A DNA stretch of 64,000 nt from Lutraria lutraria (lineage: Eukaryota; Mollusca; Bivalvia; Venerida; Mactridae). The translations under genes were made by a program, and so were the position numbers. The notes under the pieces were generated by a model, which saw nothing but the letters and a program-made list of their open reading frames with translations, had not been told where the DNA came from and searched no databases. Location of the stretch: NCBI GenBank assembly GCA_964023205.1, contig OZ026847.1, positions 11,302,182 through 11,366,181 of the forward strand, given 5' to 3'. This document shows, piece after piece, positions 25,630-38,500 of the stretch. Each line of letters opens with the position of its first letter. Position 1 is the stretch's first letter.

Positions 25630-28600
25630 ATGGCCGAAAGGTGCACATGCATCCATCAAGTACATGTAATGCTCTCGTTGTGTATCTTACTGACCCAAGG
25701 TCCACACTTGGTAAACACCTTTGTCATGCCAACATCTGTGCAAGATGGACAGATGTGTGTATGTTCGCGTCATACTAGTTTATTTATATACCCGTCAACA
25801 AACGAAAATGGAAGACCAATTGGTGCCATGTATACAGATGATTGTAAACTTTACGACAAATCTTTAGGACCAAGTGGAGATTACTTGCCAGTGGTACATG
25901 ATCACCAGGTATTGTTGCTCTGTCAATGACTTCCTTTATGTACACAATTAATGAACATTTTATGAATAGAAGTTGTGATCGTTTCATGAATATTTATCTG
26001 CCATTTGTTTGTTTCTCTGTTGTTCAACGACCCATTGGAGAGAGGAGATATGATACAGGAGAACGGGGCATCTATATCGCTACTCTTATTTCGAATATGT
26101 CTTCCTTGTACTTTATCGTGCCCAGTATAAAGCATCGATACACTGGGGTCTCCTTAAAACATTGCTTTGCTCGGTAGTCCAGAAGAGGACGCTGAAAGCG
26201 TTTCTGTAATATAGAAAGGCGGAGGTTAGATTCGAACACATGACATTGCGTTCTGTAGTCCATCTCTTTACCATAAGACCACTAGTCGCACCTTATATTC
26301 TGTTGGCATGCATTTAAGATCATTTTGAAATCGCTTGATCAACATATTTATGGTATATTACGAATATTGTACGGAAAGAAATATCAATATAGCTAATTAC
26401 ATTAGGACAATGTTCTTTGCCCCCCCCCCACCCCACTCCCTGGTGATCTATTTTCCATCGAGGAAATTATGCCTAGGCTTACAGAATGCAAAGGGAACAG
26501 ATTTGTGCTAAAAGGCAGCCAAAAAGCAATAATTATATTATTAATCTGTCTGTCATACACCAACGAAACCATCTTGAAACCGAGTACAAACAAACAAATG
26601 AAGATTAAAGTTTGAGCCAAATAATATGATGAGAGGGTATCGTAATCGGATGATTAAATGTCTCCGGATGATAATCACTTCTTCGCCGCTGTAAGTTCGA
26701 ATCCCACCCTAGGCCAGTTACAAAAGTACATAAACTACGTGGTTACAGAAGCAAAGCGTGACGTAACCGGTGCTAGGAGTTTTGGCCAATGAATGTAAGT
26801 TAGCAATCAAGGTAACTTACGGTGGAAGGCCTGAGTTTGTAACGCCTGGGGTATCCCTAACATTGACCTGCTGGAAAACTTTGACTGATGGTGTAAAGTC
26901 ATGGTCTCCCCTGGATTGAGTACGCCACATGTCTCTGTGGGGAGGAAATACCTTCCAACTTTTATTTTCGTTTGCTTTCAGGTTGGTTATGTATATTACG
27001 ACACAGATGTCGATTTGATTAGGTGTCCTAATTTTGTGGTGGATCCTGCGGATAGACGTACGTGAAGTGATTTATTAGATCAATCTATTGCAATATTACG
27101 CACATAAAACCACCTTTTGCTCAGTGAAAGCCAATTATCATGACACAAGTATTTGATTGATATATATTTTCATCTTCGATGAAATAAATTTGCAATACAG
27201 TGCAATTCTCTAGCCGGAAGTGTAGAATACAGATGTACCGTTGATTTGATTTAAAATTTTCTGAGCTAGAAACTTTTTAATGTTAGACAATAACTACTGT
27301 ATTTGCGGTCATCTCCGAATAAATGCCAACTGGTGAATAAAGGTCAATCTTTTGCAAACCGTCCTTAATAAGTATGGATAAATAACCCCAGAATAAAGGT
27401 CACCTGTCAATAAATGCCACAATGTGTCTTTCTCACTAGTGTCCTTTGTCCAACAATAAAGATTAGATTTAGGGGTTCGGATTTAATTCTAATATGACGT
27501 GTTGAACTTTAATAATCATTAACAATTCCTAATGTGAGCTGTTCTGATTTTTTAATACTAACAGCATTTTCCAGCTTAGTTCGAAAAAATATTTATTTTC
27601 ATTGAAAAATTTAATACTGATATCTTCAAATGTGTACAACCAGGTCAAGTGCTACCCACGCCACTTTAAAATCTAGGAGAAAACATGACGTGACGCCGTG
27701 CAGCTTAATTTCCATATAAACTTTGCCACTATTAAAGAAAAATGTCGCAGAATGAAAATGTACAAATGGCTACATATTACCGTTATTTATATATTTTTTG
27801 TTATGACTTTTAATTAGTCCATATCTGTTTGGTCACAATATGAATGAAATCAAACGGCACTAATTCCCCCCACTGTTCACCGCCAAGCTATTTATGGAAT
27901 AGATATCATTGAAAATGAACGACATTAACCATGTTATTCAAAAGCCTGACACAATTTTGATACAGTAATATATTAAGTTATTATACTATGTCGTTAAGTT
28001 GAAGATGACATAATAATTTGATTACCTAGAATGTCGTAGGCTTTAAAGATGAAAGCAAACAACAATATACATCTAAATGTAGCCTTAGGGCGATAATCAC
28101 AATCCATAACAAAATGTTTACTACAAAACAAACTTTAATCATTATTATTCCGTTTCATTTGTGTATAACAATGTATGTAGTCAAGCGCCAAGGTTGCCTT
28201 TAACGAAATTAAAATTGTAAAACTTGAAATTAGACCAATAGAAAATAACCGATAGCTTGTTGATTTATGTTATGACGTAGTTTAGCAACGTATGATCTGT
28301 GCAAAGGGGACTCACTTCAATTTCGAAACCAAAAACACATGATGTCATGAATGCATTTTGAGTATATATAAAAAAGTGATTTTATTTAAGTCATTTGCAC
28401 ATTGTATGATTCGTACACATAAGAGTAATGAAGTAAGTTTGTATATTTCAATTTTAGATTAGTAAAACAGTTTGAATAATTACACAAAATGTAACATTAT
28501 TTTATTCCAGTCACCACTGTGGTTGCACCTTCTTCTACTACAAAACGCCCCACTAGCGCTCACGTGACAACTAAAGCCACGCCTACCCAACCACTTTCGA

Positions 28601-30324
28601 CAGCTCCGACAACTACAGTTTCAAATGGATGCAACGCTAAGGCTTTATTTACTGAAATAGCGTACAATAAAAATGTGGGTATTCATAATTCTGCACATTG
28701 CTCGGATGGTATCCATTTTCACTCTGAGGCGGTCGTCATGGCTTTTTGTTCCGCCCCGGAACCGTCTCTATGGTTACCGAGTCTTCAGGTACATTTTCTT
28801 GTATTAAAAACCTTTCATGTAATTAATGCATGTCCTTATAACATTAGTGTTACATATACTACTCACATGGGTTAAAAAATCGACTGATTTGCGATAATAT
28901 TAAGTATTTTATCAACCGGTAGACGGATCTCTATTATTTATGTTTCGTAATGTTAACTCGTATCATTGAGATAAAGACAGAAATGGAGGACAAATGGCTA
29001 TCTATGTAATGAGCTAAACCAAGAAGCAAGAATAGGGAGAATACATAAATCAAAGTAATTCAAAGTGACAGCGCACATACGGAAACAGTTGCACTATGGT
29101 ATATTCTGTATGTGCAAAACGTCTGAGATTTCGTGGTTGAAGTTTGTGGTTTTCTCATTTAGAAGTTTGTGCATGTAAATTCAGTAAAATGAATTTAATT
29201 TATGTAATTAATGGTTTTGAAACAAAAGCGTAAGATATGCAAATGTGTTCTAAGTGTATTTTTTGAGCATTTTGATTGGCTTATCCTATGCTAATTTCAA
29301 TTCACGAAGAAAAAAGCATTTCTACGAAACAGAATAATCTCGTTTGAATATAAATTGGTTGGTCTGCATACTAGAGGAAATATATATTTGATAATGCTAA
29401 TGATAAATGTTTGACTTTATCCAGCCAAACTGGCATATGCATTGAAACGTGTAAGTGATACTCTTGCATTTATCCTCCGTCTCAGGTTACCACCCATTGC
29501 ACGCAAATAGCACAATTCACACCAATAGCTGTGTTCAGCAAACATGCCACATACCAGGGATCAGCTGCTATACTTCTAGAATGTGATCCAAACTTTGTAT
29601 ACGTAAGTTTGCATTGCGATTAAGATTTTGATAATCAGCACCATATAAACATATGTTAAAGTTAACATGACACATAATTATAAGTTTCAAAGACATCGTT
29701 TCGATAAATTATGCTTTCGCAAGACACATTCCTGAAATGTGTAGGAATGGGAGATGCACGACAATTGTAGATGGGACGGGCCTTGAATATATATAATGAT
29801 TGATTTAGAAAAAATGCGAAAGAGGCAAGAATAAAAATAAGAAATTGTGGAAGGCAAATTTATAACGATGAAAAACATACAGAAGACATGTTTAGGAGAT
29901 GGTTCAAAGGGGGAGAAAGGAACTAAGGATTGACGGGGCGGGACCTATAGTGATATGTTGTTATATGAAAGTATAGACTATAGAGTAAGGTCTATAGAGA
30001 CTGTCAAAGAGGTAGATCATGAATTCGCGAATGGGGTGTTGTGGTTTGACAAGATACAGAGAAAAAAATAATCTGCATGAAAAAAATAAACGGCTAATCA
30101 TCTTTTTTCATCTTATATATATTCTCTGGAACAAACAATTTGCTAAAGCCTATTATTTATTATTATTATTTAATCAGTTTTTGTACCTTTATCAAATAAG
30201 TTTGCTTGTTTTCTTTCCTATACAGGTGGCAAGGCAGGATTGTAACAGCGGCCTCCAAATTCATAAAATAACACCGAGTGATAGTCCCGCCTACTCTGAA
30301 TACCACGTGATAGATTGGTCATAA
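25630..30324 (+). CDS. Gene C: secreted SH3b-like / Cys-rich CHAP-like protein, 5 exons
   Basis: CDS exons are 25630-25908, 26982-27057, 28511-28788, 29486-29602 and 30226-30324, all GT-AG, with junction phases 0, 1, 0 and 0, giving 282 residues and a TAA stop. Either the ATG at 25630 or the in-frame ATG at 25669 (MLSLCILLTQG...) gives a hydrophobic secretion signal; the second looks the better signal peptide. Residues about 42-118 (CVCSRHTSLFIYPS, GRPIGAMY, GDYLPVVHDHQVGYVYYD, LIRCP) resemble the SH3b-like domains seen in many secreted molluscan proteins. A Thr/Pro/Ser linker spans about residues 119-158. The C-terminal part has paired Cys and the words TPIAVFS, YQGSAAILLECD and GLQIHKIT. 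This resembles the CHAP/BPSL0067-type fold (usual pattern GTAIATF...GHAAI...DQ), but Ser replaces the His of GHAAI, so any peptidase activity is doubtful. Domain names are tentative; secretion and exon structure are firmer. Possible poly(A) signals are ATTAAA near 30372 and AATAAA at 30544. Confidence 0.75.
26000..26135 (-). repeat. Dispersed repeat fragment in gene C intron 1
   Basis: Contains, in inverse orientation, the segment seen at about 47265-47345 (words ATTCGAAATAAGAGTA, TCTCCTGTATC, TATCTCCCCTCTC). Related flanking sequence also lies beside the hairpin repeat at 33.9 kb, so all three belong to one dispersed family. Confidence 0.5.
26160..26300 (-). repeat. tRNA-like SINE fragment in gene C intron 1
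   Basis: The minus strand shows an A-box-like GGTCTTATGGTAAAGAGATG and a B-box-like TGTTCGAATCTAACCTCCGC. It is degenerate and unlikely to be a functional tRNA. Confidence 0.4.
26630..26945 (+). repeat. tRNA-derived SINE, family 2, in gene C intron 1
   Basis: Carries the B-box GTAAGTTCGAATCCCACCCT near 26691, then ACGTGGTTACAGAAG, GCCTGGGGTATCC and CTGGAAAACTTTGACTGATG. The same order of words occurs at about 38375-38590, so the two are copies of one family distinct from the one at 23.5 kb. Confidence 0.6.
27058..28510 (+). other. Intron 2 of gene C
   Basis: Donor C|GTACGTGAAG and acceptor TTTTATTCCAG|TC. The alternative donor four bases later (AC|GTGAAG) would throw exon 3 out of frame. 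No repeat or nested gene was recognised. Confidence 0.75.
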
Positions 30325-32591
30325 TTAGTAAAACTTGCCTTAATTTTACTTTATGTCGCTAAGTACTATATCAATTAAAAAGTAGTATAGCAATGTACAT
30401 GATGGTTTAACTTTTATTTAATACATATGACAAATCAAACATTATGTTTAGAAAATGTAATTACAGCTTTTTTTGATATTAAAATCAAAGTAGGTATTAT
30501 TTTACCTAGAAAGATGTCTTATCAGAGAAGCTGACTTACTTGCAATAAAAACATTCCGAAATGTTCTTTTTAATCATGAAATACGTACACAAATGTAGCA
30601 CAGACATTTTATAGTGATATTGCGATAACTATGTAAAAAAGCATCTGACAACATTTTTACGAGATGTGGCTAAAGAACGAACTATGTTACAAATACAATA
30701 TTTTTCTTGTATTTTATTATCATTGTATCTATTGCTCCGTATTACTAAATTAAAAAAGGTAATGGGCGTTTAAATATTTTAGCACATATCCCTGCAAAAA
30801 TATGATATGGTTTTCTGTTCCATACTTGCTTTTCTCCAGAAGTGTTAATATTCGATATAATAATGCACTGAATTGTACGAGTACAGATGAAAAATGTAAA
30901 CAATTATGTATCAATTATCGATTCCTCGCATCCTACCACACTCGCTTTACCAAATAAACTCGGTCACTGATGGTTTTAAACATTTTTCAAACATATTTCA
31001 TAATAAAAACATTAATGTACCATCAATTAATTTGATTGATATCGTACATATGTAACATGACATCTAAATTAAAGTTAAGTAAAGATACTAATTAAATACA
31101 ATGTCATGATATGTTTTATCTGTAGAATATGACATAAAGTAATTGATAGTCCTAAATGTATTCAATGTAACATTTATTATATATAATTTAATATGTGCTT
31201 TTGAAATATTTACTAAATGATTGGTGACCGCCTTAGGCAATGAGTAGCATCTGTCTTCTTTAACAAAGTCAATGATTTATATAACACTTCATTAAAATCT
31301 ACAATTCATTTACATACACTTGACATTCTAAAACAATAACTTCATAAGTTCAAAGAAATCCGTTTTGACATTAAGACAAGTTTAGCCGTAAATAATAAAA
31401 AATGTTATATTAACGGAGTACAAATAATGAAAGATAATCAAAATATCAATGTGCATTAATTCGTTGTGGTTACCTCCCTTGTTCAGCTTCAGTACGAAGC
31501 GTAGTAGATGTTTCCCTTTTTGTACCTTTCCAAAATAAAAATGTTAAAAAAATATTGTTTTGATTTAAGAAAGAAAAGCCAAATTTTCTAGTGTACTGGC
31601 CCCTCAAAAGCGTCTTTTTTAAGCAACTAAATACAGCAGACTTTACATTGTGAATTACCTTCCCTATCAGTAGAAAATATTCACCAACACGGATAAAGAT
31701 TTTTTACCACGATTGTTTTTTTTCGCGAAGGTGTCTTAGCTCACTTTCGACCTATATTTCTTGGCATGACGTATTAATTATTCAGAAGAAGTTCCTCATT
31801 CCATTGGATGATTCAGAGTAAACTCTTATTGATATTGAGTGGAATCTACAAGCGTAGAAAAATTAAGACCTCGCCAACTTATAGCGAGTCTGCAATTGTA
31901 TAGTGTGTACTTCTTGTGGTTGTAAAATATGTTTACAAAGTAGAAATATACGAAAATGTATTCTTATGCGGTCGAAATAAAGTTATAAACCGTTCTTGAC
32001 TTATTTGAATTAATATACAGTAGATATGACTATACATGCGTAATTTATTTTGCTGATATCAACATTTCAATACGTGACCTAATTAGACTGCTAACTGATA
32101 AGTGATGTTTACACTGTACCATAATGACAATTTTGGAATTTAATGAGGTCAAAATTTTGGTTTCAGGAGTGTCAATAGCATAACAAAACTTCGAGACTGT
32201 CTTTTTTAAAGACATTTTTTGTTTTAAATGTTTTATTTAGTCGTTTGATTGACATTGTATCAGTTCTTATTTTTATACATGAAAATAACAAGTATTATTT
32301 TATTTAGAGAAAAACAATGGAAATAGAATCCGTATTTAATTTATTAGTAACTACGCTATTTTGATTACAAAAGCAATATCACGTGATTTGATGTGGAGAC
32401 AGTGATTTACCACTTGGGGATAGATTATCATCTTCGCGAGATTATTGTTAAACGGATTGGTCTATTTCATCTTTTTTTTCCAAAAAGATAAGTCTTTCAG
32501 GAAAGGTTACATTTTGAAACACAGTTCTCTCCCTTCCATTGTTACTCAACAATTCACCGTGACGACGTAATTGTAATGTCTATAATTATAA
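30325..32591. other. Convergent gap between gene C and ureG
   Basis: The 3' ends of gene C (plus) and ureG (minus) face each other here. A solo arm of the fold-back family of 309-920 lies at about 30535-30785. A minus-strand AATAAA (TTTATT at 32299-32304) lies about 290 bases beyond the ureG stop and may be its polyadenylation signal. Nothing else was recognised. Confidence 0.5.
30535..30785. repeat. Solo arm of the 309-920 fold-back family
   Basis: Shares AAAACATTCCGAAATGTTCT, ATTGTATCTATTGCTC-type and ATTACTAAATT...TAATGGG words, in order, with the right arm of the element at 309-920. Confidence 0.6.
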
Positions 32592-35500
32592 TCACGACTG
32601 GGTGGCATACTTTTGGGCTTTCAGGATAAGATCGGCAATTTCCGGAATCCCGAGCATATGTTTGGCTTGTGAAAATATGGTTGGTCCTTCTTGCCTCATA
32701 AGCTTAGCGTCTCGATCCATTACCTTAAAAACAGTCAAATGAGATTTTTTTATAATGTTCAAGTCTTGTCTCCAGTAATGAGGATAAAACTTATAAATAT
32801 AGACATGTGTGTACAGTACAACCTCTCCAGAGCGGCCCTCTCTTGAGCAACAACCTCCCTGCAACAACATCATGATTGTTTTCATACTGCACGATTTAAC
32901 TATAAATTTAACCTCTCTAGAGCAACAAACTTTTAAAACAACATAATTTTGCTACTCCCCGGGCAAAGGGTGTTGTTTTGTGGAGGTTATACTGTACATG
33001 AATATAAAACTGAATTAATGTGATTCTTATTGATATAATACTAAGGATAAATATAATATATTATGTTATAACATTCATGAACATAGCTCTACTGAATATA
33101 AAAGTAAGAATACTATGATTATAAATGTAATTCCTATTGTTAACATATAAAATTCTAGACAAGACTAATAGAATTAATGTAATGATATCAAATGTAATAA
33201 ATGGATTTAGTGACAATAAAACATGTGGAGTTATTTCTCTAATATTCTAAGTAAGTCTATAATAACTTTTCCTTTGTTTTTGTCCTTAACTAGGGACTAC
33301 GGTGCCACAGCCGTAATTTGGTGGTTAGTACACTAGACCTGTAGTCCGGCGGTCCGGGTTCGAATTCCGGTCACAGTGGATCAAACCTTTCTTTGAGAAT
33401 AATGACAAAAGTGCTGTTTTCCTCCATATGCAGAGAAGCTACCAATTCCTTGTACAAGGGTAAAGTAGTGTACTGGTCATGATAGAGTCAAGGAAAACTC
33501 GTTAGTGAAACGGCCGCAACTAAAACATGATTGAAAAACGAAACGGCAATAAAGTCACTGTTTAAACTAGCAAGACCAAGGGTCATACAATAGAGAAATT
33601 CCGCGAACTTCCAGGACAGCCCTCATACTACATTATTTAGATAATATATTTACCGACATTTTCTCCATGATTCAAATCGACTATAAGACCACCTTTATAG
33701 TGAGACCAATATATTTGACAATGGCGTTATAAAGCTTAAGAGCAGGCAGTCTCCAAGCTCAAATCTCACTTCCGTTCTCAAAGTATTATGGTTGAAATAT
33801 AGAGGGCGTATATCGGTGCTTTACACTAGGTACGATAAAGAATCAGGAAGAACTATTTGAAAAGAAATGGGATATAAATGACCGGTTAAACTGGTTCCCG
33901 TTGACTTGTGTGTACAAAGCCTTTGGTGCACTGCATCATGGAACGGGAACCAGTTAAATGTCCGTTTCTCCGGTATATTATCTCTCCTCTATCAAGATCT
34001 AGGGCGACTCTGAAAATACCATAGCTGACTGTCGACTGGGCCGATTAACAACAGATAAATTAAACGAAAGAAAGATTTGACTTAATTTAATGTTTGGATA
34101 CATGCTCTGGTGAAAAATGATCGATAATATCATATTATCTGATCACAATAACTTATCTTTTAAAGACAAAATATGAATTTTGAGCTCTGAGGCTGATCTC
34201 AAATTGTATAACCTCCGAGAACTTGGTCCCCAGTTGATCAATTCATAAACTTTTTATTGTAGGTTATAAATGAGAATTTGTATTTCATAGTGATTTTAAA
34301 AAATTACGGTCATACAGATTTAGGCATTCACACGCACGTTTGAAATTGCGAGATTTTGGAATATAAAGAAATGTAAAAAATCGGTTACGAAAACATGTCT
34401 TAACCTCATGATGTAAACCTGAGTCTGTTTGTTATCATACACACGGTCTATCTATCAAATGTTTATAACAAATGTTCACCTATTTGTTGTTCGTGATTTT
34501 TTTTCGACTCGCCAATATAATGAAAATGAAATACTGGCGAAAAACTACGTTATACGGTACACGTTTATTTTGCAACACAATACTTTGACATCTTTCGGTT
34601 TACAGACAAATCACACTTTAACATATTCGCACTGTATAGTCTCCATCCTTTTGTATAAGTTACATCTTCAACAACGCGTCCACAACTATCAAATGATCAG
34701 TTGACCTTTTTATGACAGTGAACGAACGAGCCATACCTTTGACATCTGATACACAATCAGGTAATTTGTTATTCATAGCAGTCTCTAGTTCTTTGTAATG
34801 GATGTCACGAAAACGACATGTATACATGTATTCATTTTTGTCATCTTAAGATGACTGATCCAGTTAAAATATCATTTAAAACAAACGTGTCAGGTTTATT
34901 ATTATGCATTAAATAAGATATATAACTCAGTGCTAGAATTCAAGAGGTTGATGGGGTGGTCATATTATGTATATAATAGCTACAACATTGCTATGGGGTG
35001 ATTGATGGTCGAATGGCAACACGCTGGACTTCTATACAATAGGTCGTGGGTGGGAATTTCGGTTCCGCCTCATGAATTTCTCAGGGACGCTTTGCCAGTG
35101 TTCCCAGACGAAATACCGAGCCCAGTACTGAATCTAGAAAATACAGGAAAAGGGGCGAGGTTTGTATCGGTGCTCTACTCCGGCCAAGAAAAAGGCGTTA
35201 AAAGAACAAGGAAAGATTATTAGATTTTCAATTATTTACCGCGGTCGATTCATCAAACAAGTTTTCATGGACGGTTTTCTAACCAGTCCTTACTAACCCT
35301 TCCACAAGAAGCAGACAACTTCTACATATATGGAGTAAATTCGCCATTGTTGTCAAATGGGAGAGTACGACCCGCCGCGACTGGGAATCTAACCCGGATT
35401 GCTGGATTACAAGTCCCGTGAGCGTACTAACCACTAGACCACGGCCGCCGTATGTACAGTGCCGTGGTTCAAGGTCTGCTAATGCGTTTTATTTAACATC

Positions 35501-38500
35501 AGCATCATCTGCAGTACCAGTAGCAGAAGTAGCAGCGGCGGCAGCATTTTGAAATGTTTCATATGACAATAACAAAGGGAAAGTAATGTGATATTCAGTA
35601 CTACCTAGGTATCATGTTCACTCCAAAGACCAAACATAATCGTTTTACCCTCTAGACGATCGCGTTACAAAATTGAATAGTTTAGGAAATACTGAAAACC
35701 GGTCAAAAAATAATACGGTCGTTTTAATGGGGTATTCATAGTCCTGAAGTGGTCACTAATAAAAGCAGTTTTACTGTAATCAGGGTAAGGTAACTGTTAC
35801 CTTCAAATCCGCTCCGACAGCATCAGCAAGATCGGTTTTGTTTACAACAAGCATGTCACTCTGAGTAATTCCGGGACCACCTTTCCGAGGAATTTTATCC
35901 CCTCCTAAAAATAAAATTATTTTGACAATATTTCAACAATTCTGGAAGTGTATTATTAAGTGTATGTAAGTTATAAGTGTAGAATTTAGACAAAACGTTA
36001 GACTTTCACTCTATATTTAATGGTTGGTTCCCATTTTTCCACATTCAATTGAGAATATTAGAAATACAGACTTGGAACTCTATACTGGAAATCTTTCTGA
36101 ACTGGAACCAAAGATCTATGTATTCTAAGTAAAGTTTAACAGAAAGCGGAATTAGACAATTTTGGTTGAAAATATGATGTCAAGCTAGCGCATTCCATTG
36201 AAAGCTTTAAGCTGCTGTTTTTTCGATCTGCATTTTGGATATTTTTGATGCAATATAACAATAATAATCTGCATAAAGCCAGAGTTCACACAATTACGAG
36301 TAACATAGTTGCAGTATGTTTAATGATGATAATAATAGGAATAATATAAAAGCCCATTTCAGTGTGGTAGGAACCGGATAGGCTGGGGATGATAATTTTA
36401 ATAGTTTCGGACGTAATGGTAATTAAAATATCAGAAGGGCTATAACTAATTTAACCCCCCCCCCCCTCCGTTGTCGGACAAATTCTAAATTAGCCGCAAT
36501 CTGAACCTGCTTCCTACAAGACTTCATGTAATGTTGACCTTTTCTTCGAATACCCCTTATCACGTGATACTTTATGGCGTCATGAAATAACAATTGCGTG
36601 GAATTCGTTTACCTGCGACATCTATGACGTAGATTATATAGTCAGCTAGCTCGCGACTGTAATTAGCCGCAAGATTATCTCCCCCTGACTCTATAATGAC
36701 TAAATCTGGATGATATTGCTGAGTCAATTCCTTGACTTCTTCCAAATTCAGCGAAAAATCCTGTAATTAAAAACCAACGCTTTTTTTTGTTATCAAATAT
36801 CACCATCGTGTCACCATGGTTGAACCGTCAATACCACGAGCGTAATGTTCCTTATCAACGAACTACTTTTTCAGCATATTTTGATTGTTTTACTGTTATT
36901 AGGATTTAAAGGGGCATGCCCTGGAACTGAAGCGTCTCGAATATAAATCAAATTGGTATCATTTGAATGCCTAAATCAATTAATGAAAGTCCTGTAAAAT
37001 ATTTACGAAATGTCCCGCTATTTGACTCAAAATACACATTTCAAGATTTACCAAACCTGCCCGATTACGCCTTAGAAAATATTCGTCATTTTCATAACTC
37101 GACCCTTTCGGGATCTGTCAAAAGCGGAAAAAAATGTCAACAAACTGTGAAATGGTAAGTATTGCTCATGTCATGTTCATTGTTTGCGACATAAAGCTTA
37201 TCTATCGATCAATTATAGGTAAATATCATTGTTTTGCTGCTTGAAAGGCAGCGCGCACGCTAAGTTAAATTCTCAGACGAATCGGAAATATCGTTGTCGT
37301 CAATAAAAGGCTTGTAAGCCTTTTATTTAAACCGACATACAAATACCCACGCGTGCGTTATAGGGCCATTTTTGAAGGCACATTCTTCTTTGACTTTTCG
37401 GTAATAATTGTTTTTACAAGTGATAAACGCATTTTTGGTGTACGAAAAAAAGACACAGCAGTTCCTGGGCATGCCCCTTTAAGAGTACATTTACAAATCT
37501 TACTTGTAAGAATGTGTTTATGAGCCTCTTTAATTTTTTGCATAGACGCAAGATGGATTTTTAAATTCATAAGTGTAAAAAGATCATATTCAGTTTTAAC
37601 TTTCACCTCTCTTATCGCAGCATGAGGACATCCGCCCGTTTCCACTGCACGCATGCGCTCCTCGGGTAAAGCCTTATTCCGGACAAGAAATTCCCAGTCT
37701 TCGCTGAAAATAATCAATATATGTATACATCAAAAGGCATTAACGACACAGAAACTGTTTGGAGACCCTATGAGATTCGTCGAGAATTTTAAAATACCTT
37801 TGAAATTTATTGTCAGAAAATCAAATCATCAGTGAGACTATGACACGTAGCCATTGAAACCATCTACTAAATGAGATACTAGAAGACGAACCAAATTCAA
37901 GTGAAGATCTCGGATTAGTCAATAATTGCAAAATTATTTTAAAAGGGGTGTTGCAGTACCTGTCAATGTTGCTTTGTTTTTGTTGATTTTGGCTGCCTGA
38001 ATTAACTGCTTATTTTTTCGAAATAGAGGAGTCCTCTTTGTGCTGGATGTAATTACTTTCTTAAAACCCAGCCGATAGATTATTTTATTCATCCATTGTT
38101 GGAGAGCAAAACATATGTACAACAACATAACATTAATGGAATAAAGGCAATGTGAAACGTGTGTAAAAAATGTACAAAGTTTCGAATAGGAAAACAAAAC
38201 AATAAATATAACATACGAAGTACAGATAGCAATTATAATCAGCGTCCACTTCAAATACGTATGCATGGTGAATTTCAAACAGACAGGCATACTGACATAC
38301 AGACGGACGAACTGACAGACATACAGACATACATCGTGCCGAGAACCACAGTAAATATGCATGATGAAAATATAGGCTACCGTGGTCCAATAGTTTTGAC
38401 CTCTGGCTAGTAATGATCACTAGCCCCTCATTGCCTTTAAGTTCGAATCCCACCCTGGGTGAGACACATTTGGGAAAGCTGTTAAGCTCATTGGTTACAC

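Noticed and set aside
26982..27061. Alternative donor AC|GTGAAG for gene C exon 2
   Set aside because: Using it shifts exon 3 out of frame; the donor four bases earlier (C|GTACGT) is in frame and has a better consensus.
32592..32885. A separate 97-codon gene ending in ATQS
   Set aside because: Its first half is intron and MITE sequence; only 32592-32723 is coding, as the last exon of ureG.
33308..33382. Possible functional tRNA gene
   Set aside because: A and B boxes are good, but the acceptor arms do not pair, and a relative at 35.2-35.5 kb shows that it is the head of a SINE.
37358..37835. ORFs overlapping the ureG exon at 37607-37703
   Set aside because: Only the 97-bp exon between the splice sites is coding; the rest is intron read-through or antisense.
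37934..38453. Minus-strand ORFs of 106-142 codons rich in Cys and Tyr
   Set aside because: They run through a degenerate ACAGACAT microsatellite and a SINE inside ureG intron 3, and show no domain.
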